Positions 11,701 to 19,872 of a DNA stretch of 64,000 bases are shown here, piece by piece. Location of the stretch: positions 4,712,001-4,776,000 of the forward strand of contig JBLDXI010000042.1 of the NCBI GenBank assembly GCA_047495785.1, read 5' to 3'. The notes beneath the pieces were generated by a model. It did no database searches and was not told the DNA's origin. It saw only the letters and a program-made list of their open reading frames with translations. Every line of letters begins with the position of its first letter. The first letter of the stretch is position 1. The DNA comes from Lepidodermella squamata (taxonomy: Eukaryota; Gastrotricha). A program made the position numbers and the translations under genes.

Positions 11701-14700
11701 AATTTACTTTCAGTGATTCTTTGAATGAGAGCTTTAGACACATTTCTGGTTCAATAAATCACCAGGCTGATGGATGATTGCTTCATGGTAACCTTAAACA
11801 GGGCATCAATTACTGATCTTGTACATTTGTAGATAAAAATGAATCATCCCAATATCTCGATATGATTAATGGTTCTTGTTTTTAGTGTTCATTCCCCACA
11901 CCACGTGGGTGTGGGGGTGAGCCGAATCCCGGCGGTACTGCAATACCGGGCCGACTCGTGGACGGGGTCCAGCAAGCTGGCGACACCCGCCCTGATGGCC
12001 AAAAATCAGGCTAATATCGAAGCCCCCACTTGGAGGGCGTTGTAGATATTAAACTACAAAGAACAGATACTACACTTTGATCATAGCCAAAAAGGCCGAG
12101 AAGCGATAACCTGAAAGTGGCACCGGTCAAATCGCCGCGTTCTGGGATGAGAAGATAATAGGGTAATCATATCGTTTGAATAGGAATAGAACATCAATGA
12201 GAGATCTAGGATCGAAAATTGGCCATGGGACCAAAGCGAGACGAACCCATTGCTTCAAAAGATGCATATATATTAGGAAATCAAATCAACCAAAAATGGG
12301 ATTAAGGAAACTATAGGATTCTTCATTTAGAGGGTTCGAATCCTGATGGCCGATTGGGTCTTTTTCATTGATCCTTACTCTTGATCGACTTCAATAACCT
12401 AATTTGACTGAGTCTTCTGTTGTAATTCACCTTAGAGTGCGGCGATTTGACCGGTGCCACTTTCAGGCTATCGCTTCTCGGCCTTTTTGGCTATGATCAA
12501 AGTGTAGTATCTGTTCTTTGTAGTTTAATATCTACAACGCCCTCCAAGTGGGGGCTTCGATATTAGCCCGATTTTTGGCCTCCCGGGCGGGTGTCGCCAG
12601 CTTGCTGGACCCCGTCCACGAGTCGGCCCGGTATTGCAGTACCGCCGGGGTTCGGCTCACCCCCACACCCAAGTGGTGGGGGAATGAACACTAAAAACAA
12701 AGTACCTCCCAGAAACCTAATCTTGCAGTTTCACTCAATGTTGACTGCTTTAATTCCTGAGAAACAAATAGGCCATTGGCCGATTGAAAAAGCGTGACAA
12801 TTTTACAGCAGATCAGAAGATTAGCAGCCTGTGCTGATAGCTGATAGATGATGAATCATCAGATCGTGGGATTAAATTTAGATCAGAAATCAAATGCATC
12901 AAGCAGGAGTAAACTTGCTAATCTGAAAAGGATTCAACTTAGGGAATTTCTAATCTGAATGTGAATCTGAATCTGATCCATGCTGAATTTTTTGTTACAG
13001 AGGTAAATGACCGGAATTTCAAAGATCAACCAACAAGTTTCTACAGAACTCAGTGAAATTCAACTGGGAAATCTTCTCAGTTTGGGCAAGCTCACTCGAA
13101 TTGACCTTTTATTGATTACTGCTCCACTTTGGAAAATTGACCTGAGTGATTACGCTTGGGATCATTAGTCACCCAGCTGCTATGCCCGAGTGGTTAAGGG
13201 GTCTGACTTGAAATCAGATGCGGTCTCCGCGCGTAGGTTCAAATCCTACTGGCAGCGAATCACTTTTTACTAATTCAAATTTCTAATCGAGGCATTATCA
13301 CTCGAAGATTCATATTCTGGGATCCTAATCTCCTTATTTTAATGTCATTGCCTCGTTCACCTTACTCAAGTGTTCTAGAACTTTAATCTATTTAATTCAT
13401 TTCTATTGGCCCGATATTAAAACTTGGAGTTAGTCTATATAATTCATATCATAAATAATCATGAAAACAAAGTTCATTGATTTACGCCACAAAACTTACT
13501 CGTCATACGGATCGTCGTTAATTGGCCTCACAATCGATGAATAGTAGCATCCAATCAGCGAACTGATCAATTTATGCACCGTACACAGCCGGATATTGCC
13601 ATGGCTAAGCTCGCGTTGCAAGGTCGAATCCAAGCCTCGAGCCGCTATTCTCAACCTCCGATGCAAATGGTTAGCATCCGGCGTGTTCCTATTCGAATCG
13701 GCCAGCACTTCTTTGTAGAGCCGCCTCAACATTCCAACCGTCAACAAATCGTTGATTACGATCCCGTTCGATAGCGATACATTGAGAAATTCAACTCGGT
13801 CTTTGACTATAGCTTCGAAAATGATATCAGCCACTGAACTTGAATCAAAAGATTCATTTTGATTGGCGAAAATATTTTTCTCAGCGATATCGGACCGGTT
13901 CCACGTCAAAGCGAGCCTTAATTGTTCCTTCAAATCTTCCACAGTTTTTGTTTCTAAAAAAAAATTCGGAAAATCATTAAAATTTTTTATTTGGAACAGC
14001 CAAAAGTAGAAATTGAAAATTTTCGGTTTCGGAATAAAACTTGTGAAACTTCAAATGAATACGAAAATTTTAAAATTGTTTTGTTTTTACAAGATTGAAA
14101 AAAATTTGAAATTAAATTTTTGAAAAAGCCTTCTCACGTTTTTTATTAGCAAGGGCTGCTAAAATCGCGTAATCGAAGTCCTCCTTATCCGAGACGCAAT
14201 CGAAGGCGGTTAACAGTCGCGAATCAACACAGCAAGCCTTGACATCGACTACAATTTGATCTATCCGCTCATTGCAATACTTGAGTAGCGCAAAGGGCAA
14301 GTTGTTCAGGTAGAGAAGTCGGGGCAACACGTCAGTTTTCATGTCCTTGTAAGCTTGTTTCACTTTGAGCAATTTATCGCCGTCCTGGTCGTTAGCTGCA
14401 ATTGGCTGGTCGAAGAATTTTTGCAAAAATTTCTCATAATAAGACCGGTAAATTTTGTCACGGAGTTGCTTTAGCGCAAAATCGCTGAAAGTGCTGAAAA
14501 ATTGAAAATTTGAAATTAGATTCCTAATAACAAAAATGAAATATTTTCTTACATTTCAGACCCATTTCGAATGCAGTTTTGAATAGCATAAGCTAAAATA
14601 TCCGCAGCTCGGCCGGTTCCAGCGCAAGAAACCACCGGAATGCCAGCTTTTATCGACTGGGCACAACCTTTTATAGAATCATCACCGCCCTCGACTAGAA

Positions 14701-17700
14701 CGACAACAACCGGAATTCCGAAGTAGTCACCGTCAATATTGGCCGCTTTTTTCTTAGCTGAAACTAGATTCTCGAGCTTAGCCCGAAAATCGCCGACTTT
14801 TGGGTCGAACGTGTTTCGAGTGCCGTTGTCGATGAGTAAATAATGCGTATGATGGGGGTTGAGGCTAAGCGTGGAGCCGTGCTCGATTATGGTCGAAGGT
14901 TGATAGTCGAAAACACCGCCGAGCTGTTTATTCGGCATGTAATCTTGAGCCGCTTCAAAATTGTTGTTCGATTCAACGCCACCTAAATAAAATAAAAAAA
15001 TTAGAGAAAGGAAATTCAAAATTTATTTTATTTTTCAATCTTGAATTTAAATTTGCTACTACCTTAAAAATTTCGATTTTATTATTGAAATCTAAAATTT
15101 TGAATTTTGAATTTAAAATTTGAATTTTGAAATTGTTTGTTTGTTCACTAAAATTTTTCAATTCGAAAATTACTTAAAAATACTGGCAATTTGAGAAAAA
15201 AAATATGTTCAATTTAAATGGAATAAAATTATGATTGAACTTCAAATACAAATCCAAAATTTCTAAAATGGGAAAATACCAATTGGAGCTGTTTGCGCCA
15301 ATCCATTTCTGGCCCGATTCAAACGCCGCATTCTGCCCTCTTCGGCTATGAGCTTTTCACGATTTTTCACGTAGCCCCAGGGTGCGATTCCAATGCACCG
15401 AACGGCCTCTCTCGGCTGGCCATTTTCATCGAATGTGACACCCTGCCATTCAGCAACCGCATCACCGACCAATTTCATGACCCCGGCATTGAAACCGCCA
15501 GTTATGATCCACGCATTGGTCGACTTGGCCGCCATGATTAAGCCAGATTTGAAAGTTTCACTTATTTTCGAGTCCATTTTCAAATTTTTCGCACCGCCTA
15601 GAATTGATATGACTAAACTTGGCTTCGGCGTGAATAGGGACCAGTGCTTTTTGAATAGGTCCAACACAACGCCCATGTCTGTATCGTCGGATATTCTGAT
15701 AAAGTCTGATATCCTTCGAACGCCTTCTTCCTGGAGAAATCGAATTTTCCCAGCGGCGTTTGTTGGCAATTTGTCTATTGCAACTTTTGCTTCCCATTTT
15801 TCGGCCGGGGCTAGATGGGCTGGCTTTTGTTGCGGGATTTGAGCATCTTCCAAGGTGGTTGGCAAACTATTCTTGCCGTTGTTTTGCTGCTGCGATTTAC
15901 TTCTGTGAAGCTCGTAGTAGTGATTTTCCAAAGTTTCTCCGCAATGACACCTGAAAAATTCAAATTAGCTTCAGAATTATAAATTTGATCATCAGTTATG
16001 AAGAATCTCCAGTGTAATCCTTAATCTTGGAAAAAGCTTCCGTGGGTTCTGTTAAGGAGATAAATGAATAGCAAAAATGATTCGCTGCCAGTAGGATTTG
16101 AACCTACGCGCGGAGACCGCATCTGATTTCAAGTCAGACCCCTTAACCACTCGGGCATAGCAGCTGGGTGACTAATGATCTCAAATCTAAATAATTCAAT
16201 TTAGCGATTAGGTCATCAGTCAAGAACATGTAAACTGGCCCAAGGATCATATTATACCTACTAATCATTAGCATAGCAGTATCAGTGTGAAGCTGATATA
16301 ATATTGCTGGCTGGTATTCATAAATTGGCAATCCAAGGGAAACATCGATAAGATTATCAGCATTCAGATTTAAAATTTCCTCGATATAGATCCCTTACTA
16401 GGATAAATTGTAAAACTTTGAAGGGGACCTGAGTTATGATCTAAATTTAATCCAACGATCAAATGATTCATCATCTATCAGCTATCAGCTTTGCCGGCTA
16501 GTTTCATTTTCAGCGTGAAAACGTCATGTTTTCACTCCACGGATGGCTGATTGCTTCTCCGATAAAGCAGTCTACAATGAGTCAAGCTGCCAAATCAGAT
16601 TCGAGGAAGATATTTGTATTTAGTGTTCATTCCCCACACCACGTGGGTGTGGGGGTGAGCCGAATCCCGGCGGTACTGCAATACCGGGCCGACTCGTGGA
16701 CGGGGTCCAGCAAGCTGGCGACACCCGCCCGGGAGGCCAAAAATCGGGCTAATATCGAAGCCCCCACTTGGAGGGCGTTGTAGATATTAAACTACAAAGA
16801 ACAGATACTACACTTTGATCATAGCCAAAAAGGCCGAGAAGCGATAGCCTGAAAGTGGCACCGGTCGTCTCGCCGCATTCTGGGATGAGAAGATAATGGG
16901 ATATTCGTATCGTTTGAATAGGAACAGAACATCAATGAGAGATCTAGGATCGAAAATTGGCATTGAGGCAGGAACGAGACGAACTCATCGTTTCAAAAGA
17001 TCCATGAAATTGCATGTATATTAGGAAATCAAATCAAGCAATAATAGGATTAAGGAAACTATAGGATTCTTCATTTAGAGGGTTCGAACCCTAATTGCCG
17101 CCTGGATCTTTTTTCATAGATCCTTACTCTTGATCGATTTTTATAAGCAAATTTGACTGAGGTTACTATTGGAATTCACCCCAGAATGCGGCGAGACGAC
17201 CGGTGCCACTTTCAGGCTATCGCTTCTCGGCCTTTTTGGCTATGATCAAAGTGTAGTATCTGTTCTTTGTAGTTTAATATCTACAACGCCCTCCAAGTGG
17301 GGGCTTCGATATTAGCCTGATTTTTGGCCATCAGGGCGGGTGTCGCCAGCTTGCTGGACCCCGTCCACGAGTCGGCCCGGTATTGCAGTACCGCCGGGAC
17401 TCGGCTCACCCCCACACCCACGTGGTGTGGGGAATGAACACTAAAAACAATAATCATTCGAGTCCCCCGCCACTCACCAGCCCTTTGCTGATGTTTACAA
17501 TCCCACGTCGAAGCAGCAAAATAAGATCAGTCATCGATCAAATACTAAGTGCTGAATCATTAAAAACATTATTACTTACTTGGCACTTTGCTTCCCATTA
17601 TCGTGAGCTTTCTTGTCTTTCGATGGCTCTTTCAGAACCGGCATCAGACACTCCTTCATCTGAACCTCGTTCTTCTGAAGAAACTTGGCCAACTTCTCCA

Positions 17701-17725
17701 CATCATGCTTCGTGTTCATCGTCAT
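8725..17725 (-). CDS. TRPM: TRPM-family cation channel, ten exons
   Basis: A tetrameric Ca2+/Mg2+-permeable membrane channel of the melastatin family. Exons (minus strand): 17725-17580, 15950-15280, 14982-14553, 14493-14138, 13953-13500, 11584-10567, 10086-10041, 9980-9689, 9598-9252, 9053-8725. All phases match and the total is 4,089 nt, 1,362 residues. In order: an N-terminal CHCG motif (about residue 50), a SLOG-type MHR domain (VISILGGAKNLKMD), helical MHR repeats (LRLALTWNRSDIAEKNIF), transmembrane helices in exons 6-8, the pore and S6 (CNLLIAIL), the post-S6 segment NNVYGDVQQNSLQVWKY and a C-terminal coiled coil. No kinase or NUDT9 domain follows. Exon 1 (48 codons) is assigned only from its donor phase and position, so it is the least certain exon. 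Introns 1 and 5 contain U2 and tRNA genes. Confidence 0.9.
11916..12107 (-). ncRNA. U2: U2 snRNA (copy 1)
   Basis: This is the spliceosomal RNA that pairs with the intron branch point. Read on the minus strand it starts ATCGCTTCTCGGCC, carries the branch-point recognition element GTGTAGTATCTG, stem IIa with pairing TTGTAG/CTACAA, the Sm site ATTTTTGG and the terminal stem around GGTATTGCAGTACC. The 3' end is placed by analogy with about 190-nt U2 RNAs and is uncertain by a few bases. It lies in the sense orientation inside a TRPM intron. The conserved GCTAAGATC reads GCTATGATC here. Confidence 0.93.
12108..12469. promoter_or_regulatory. Shared divergent promoter between U2 copies 1 and 2
   Basis: The 362-bp spacer separates two U2 5' ends facing away from each other. 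Directly upstream of each start lies the same block, GATTTGACCGGTGCCACTTT (12444-12463 before the plus copy), mirrored before the minus copy. It is the best candidate for the snRNA proximal sequence element. The middle also holds a tRNA-like B-box, GGTTCGAATCC, near 12335. Confidence 0.6.
12470..12662 (+). ncRNA. U2: U2 snRNA (copy 2)
   Basis: Plus-strand U2 with the same landmarks as copy 1: ATCGCTTCTCGG at 12470, branch-point recognition GTAGTA, Sm site ATTTTTGG and the terminal stem-loop. It differs around the Sm site, where CCCGA pairs with a downstream CGGG, and in the last stem (GGGGTTCGG). Downstream is a hairpin-forming stretch and the conserved tail AATGAACACTAAAAACAA, a candidate 3' box. 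Confidence 0.93.
13176..13257 (+). tRNA. tRNA-Ser(UGA)
   Basis: This is an 82-nt type II tRNA with acceptor GCTGCTA pairing with TGGCAGC, discriminator G and anticodon loop CTTGAAA giving anticodon TGA (reads UCA). It has a long variable arm (GCGGTCTCCGC) and T-loop GTTCAAATC. No intron and no encoded CCA. It lies antisense within TRPM intron 5, 0.5 kb from U2 copy 2. Confidence 0.96.
16083..16164 (-). tRNA. tRNA-Ser(UGA), second copy
   Basis: This is the reverse-complement copy of the tRNA at 13176-13257, and as read the two are identical over all 82 nt: anticodon TGA, same acceptor stem, variable arm and T-loop. It is in the sense orientation of TRPM intron 1. Retained identity in a diverged surrounding repeat points to selection or gene conversion. 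Confidence 0.96.
16654..16845 (-). ncRNA. U2: U2 snRNA (copy 3)
   Basis: Minus-strand U2 with an intact 5' end, branch-point recognition element, Sm site and terminal stem. Around the Sm site it carries the CCCGA/CGGG variant of copy 2, as expected if copies 2 and 3 are the inner members of an inverted duplication. The 3' end is approximate. Confidence 0.93.
16846..17218. promoter_or_regulatory. Shared divergent promoter between U2 copies 3 and 4
   Basis: The 373-bp spacer is homologous to 12108-12469. The start-proximal block ACGACCGGTGCCACTTTCAG appears before copy 4 and mirrored before copy 3. The flanking bases differ from the other promoter (GAGACGACC here, GATTTGACC there), while CCGGTGCCACTTTCAGGCT is kept. 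A B-box-like GGTTCGAACCC is present near 17082. Confidence 0.6.
17219..17411 (+). ncRNA. U2: U2 snRNA (copy 4)
   Basis: Plus-strand U2 starting ATCGCTTCTCGG at 17219. The Sm-site flanks (CCTGA and ATCAGG) match copy 1. The terminal stem reads CCGGGACTCGGCTC, which pairs with GAGTC on the 5' side. The tail AATGAACACTAAAAACAA follows near 17432. Confidence 0.93.
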
Positions 17726-17892
17726 TTTGGTCTAAGAATTACTAAACGAATAGAACACCAAAACATAAAGAATATGTCGTAATTTTATCAAAATTTTAGA
17801 ATAATACTCTGGAAGCAGCTCAAGTTATAGGAAGATTTGTGATGAAAAAGCTCAACATGATATCACAGTGCATTGGCATATAAAATGAAAGA
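17726..17892 (-). promoter_or_regulatory. Short spacer between GT32 gene and TRPM with 3' splice site
   Basis: Only 167 bp separate the upstream stop from the TRPM ATG. On the minus strand, GTAATTCTTAG ends at 17732, six bases before the ATG. This fits an operon-like junction resolved by trans-splicing. A cis-spliced 5' leader exon is the alternative. Confidence 0.4.
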
Positions 17893-19755
17893 CTAGCTCG
17901 ATTCCAACAAAGCAGAACATTTCACGGCTAGTTCATCAGTCGGAAATTTGTGATCTGTTCTCAAAACTGAGTCGTAAAGTTCAACATTCGCAATATCGTA
18001 ATGCGCTTCACTCGCTAACTGCCGCTCGAATTCCGTCTCATCCGATAGGCGGCCAACGGCTCGTCTCGCTAACCAAATTCCAGTCAGCGGGGCAACGTTA
18101 AATTGCGAAAATCCAGTCGAATTTATCTTAAAATCAGTCGATTCAACAATGGCAAATTTTTCGCTGTTATTCGCACATTTTCCGTGGATTCTCAGCGAAT
18201 AAGCCCCAGCGTCGACTGAAATTGAGACATAATTCCAGCTAAACGGCTCGATTTCAGCCTGGGAGCTTTCAATGCCCTGTTGAGTTAACAGCAAACTTTT
18301 CCCGCCTATTGTCTCTAGATTCATCACTTGATTAGCCGGATCGCCGTATTCGATTGATAAAACAATCGCGCGACGATTTTTTCGGAATCGAACTTGCGTA
18401 TTGATTTCGTGAAGTCGAAGCCAAAAAATGAGTGAAAACTGGCGAAATGTAACTTCAGGCAGCATTGGTAAATAAACGTGATCACCGCCTCGAAATGACA
18501 TGAAATTTTTGTTGATTTCAAGGTCTTTCTGAACTAAATCATAGCTATTCAACGGGCTCAAAATGCCATGCATCCGATTTCCGGATGAATCGGGTATTTT
18601 CGGTAGAATTTCCAAACTCAAATCTTGCATGGTCCATTTCCCAACCAGCCCTTTAGCTCTTTTGGAAGAATCTTTGTAGATAGGCTCGCAATTTTTAAGC
18701 TCCTCATCGTACCACTTCCCAGCTCCATCTTCGTCCAGCGTAAAATTTCGTAGTTTACAAAATAAACCGGTGCTAAGCCGCCAAATTTTTTCGGTAGTCA
18801 AATTTCTCAGGTAAGTTTTCCCCGTTAAACTAGCCCACATGTGAGTCATTAAATTCGTTTTGTAGTCGTAATTTCTGTCGTAATAAGCCTCCTTCAATCC
18901 TTCGTGTTCATAGTAAGGCTTCATCGTGTCTTGAAAAGCGATAATTTCCGCCGCATCTGGGTATTGGTATTGTAGAGATCGAGGTAATTGATGGAAAAAT
19001 TGCTCCAAATTAGTTTCGTCAAACATAAAATTCAGCTGTTCCATCCAATGCGCGAGAAAGGAAGACGATTTGTTAGCCATAATAAACGACATTGAAAGCC
19101 CGTTCCGGGCATTTTCGCCACTTTGAGCCATAGCAAAATCCTTTTCGAAAAGATCGCCCAAATCGCGTAGAATAATCAAATCGAGATCCAGAAAAACCCC
19201 GCCGAGTTTTTGCAGCGTTTGAAGCTTGAAAATTCCTGTCCGAGCTCTGTAATGTACAAGTGGGCGATTGGTGTTTGCAATATTTGGCAATTTGTCGATT
19301 TTTGTTGGTTTATCGACCAACTTCAGAGCTTTTTCAAACCAGAAACCACTTGGTTTATAATAGTAATACAGGTATATCGACTCGGGCTTTAGGATCATTT
19401 TAGCCGATTTGATAGCTAAATACTGATAGAATTCAAAATTGTAAGAAGTTTCATTCGCGTGAGCTGAATCTAGCCCCGTGACGAAATGAACTATTCGAGG
19501 TATTTGAGTTTTCCGTTTTGCAGTTGTCGTTTCTGGCTGAGCAGTTGTAGTTGTAGCTTCTGTTTCAGATTCCACTGTCCTTGTTTCATGTAAAGCATTT
19601 GTGATTGAAGCACCCGTGGTTTTCGTCACGAATTTCGGTTTCGGGGATGAATCCACCTCAACGTTTCCACCTGGAAGATAGCTTCGCCAAATCGCCAGCA
19701 ATAAGACGATATTGATGCATACCAGAGCAAGTATTTTCTTTTGATTAGGATGCAT
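17893..19755 (-). CDS. Golgi type II glycosyltransferase (GT32-like, DXD) with C-terminal LamG-like domain
   Basis: One exon, 620 residues. A short cytoplasmic tail and a signal anchor (residues 8-24, ILALVCINIVLLLAIW) predict a Golgi type II protein. A Thr-rich stem follows (45-80), then a catalytic region beginning IPRIVHFVTG (85-94). The family motif GGVFLDLDLIIL has the metal-binding DLD at 190-192. The A4GALT/OCH1-type GT32 fold is inferred from this motif and the spacing. From about residue 390 a second domain resembles a concanavalin/LamG jelly roll (FRGGDHVYLPM, FSLIFWLRLHE, WNYVSISVDAG), perhaps for glycan binding. Donor sugar and acceptor cannot be told. It lies 117 bp downstream of CFAP206 on the same strand, with a splice acceptor 15 bp before the ATG. 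Confidence 0.8.
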   Translation of the reverse strand: MHPNQKKILALVCINIVLLLAIWRSYLPGGNVEVDSSPKPKFVTKTTGASITNALHETRTVESETEATTTTAQPETTTAKRKTQIPRIVHFVTGLDSAHANETSYNFEFYQYLAIKSAKMILKPESIYLYYYYKPSGFWFEKALKLVDKPTKIDKLPNIANTNRPLVHYRARTGIFKLQTLQKLGGVFLDLDLIILRDLGDLFEKDFAMAQSGENARNGLSMSFIMANKSSSFLAHWMEQLNFMFDETNLEQFFHQLPRSLQYQYPDAAEIIAFQDTMKPYYEHEGLKEAYYDRNYDYKTNLMTHMWASLTGKTYLRNLTTEKIWRLSTGLFCKLRNFTLDEDGAGKWYDEELKNCEPIYKDSSKRAKGLVGKWTMQDLSLEILPKIPDSSGNRMHGILSPLNSYDLVQKDLEINKNFMSFRGGDHVYLPMLPEVTFRQFSLIFWLRLHEINTQVRFRKNRRAIVLSIEYGDPANQVMNLETIGGKSLLLTQQGIESSQAEIEPFSWNYVSISVDAGAYSLRIHGKCANNSEKFAIVESTDFKINSTGFSQFNVAPLTGIWLARRAVGRLSDETEFERQLASEAHYDIANVELYDSVLRTDHKFPTDELAVKCSALLESS

Positions 19756-19872
19756 CCAGATTGTAAAACCCTAAGAATATAAAAAAATACATTGAATGAT
19801 AATTTATTCACTTTAATATTATTATATCGCAGAACAATAGCTATAAATTTATTCAAGTTATGTGTTGTCATC
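19756..19872 (-). promoter_or_regulatory. Intercistronic spacer CFAP206-GT32 with polyadenylation and 3' splice signals
   Basis: The 117-bp spacer read on the minus strand contains two GAATAAAT polyadenylation signals, then a T-rich tract and TATATTCTTAG ending at 19771, 15 bp before the next ATG. Polyadenylation signal, short gap, then acceptor is the usual layout of a trans-spliced operon junction. Confidence 0.5.

Larger units (their letters stand above)
11878..13272 (+). repeat. Left arm of large inverted repeat (U2-U2-tRNA cassette)
   Basis: This 1.4-kb block lies in TRPM intron 5 and holds a minus-strand U2, a plus-strand U2 and a plus-strand tRNA-Ser. It matches the reverse complement of 16068-17448. 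The match includes spacer sequence outside the RNA genes, for example CTGATAGCTGATAGATGATG near 12835 against its complement near 16480. Similarity is strongest over the RNA genes and patchy between them. Confidence 0.85.
16068..17448 (-). repeat. Right arm of large inverted repeat (tRNA-U2-U2 cassette)
   Basis: The inverted counterpart of 11878-13272, located in TRPM intron 1. Order on the plus strand is tRNA-Ser (minus), U2 (minus), U2 (plus), exactly mirroring the left arm. Between the arms lie TRPM exons 2-5, so the TRPM pre-mRNA contains long complementary intron sequences on both sides of these exons. Confidence 0.85.

Noticed and set aside
11585-13499. Splitting TRPM into two genes at the U2/tRNA cluster
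   Set aside because: The donor at 13500 and the acceptor at 11584 join in matching phase and restore continuous TRPM homology; the full model is a multiple of three.
14101-14137. TRPM exon 4 extending to the stop codon near 14112
   Set aside because: A GTGAGA donor at 14137 joins the next exon in phase with family similarity, whereas the extension ends in a stop without similarity.
11916-17411. Calling the four U2 copies pseudogenes
   Set aside because: All have an intact 5' end, branch-point element, Sm site, compensated stems and conserved upstream and downstream blocks.
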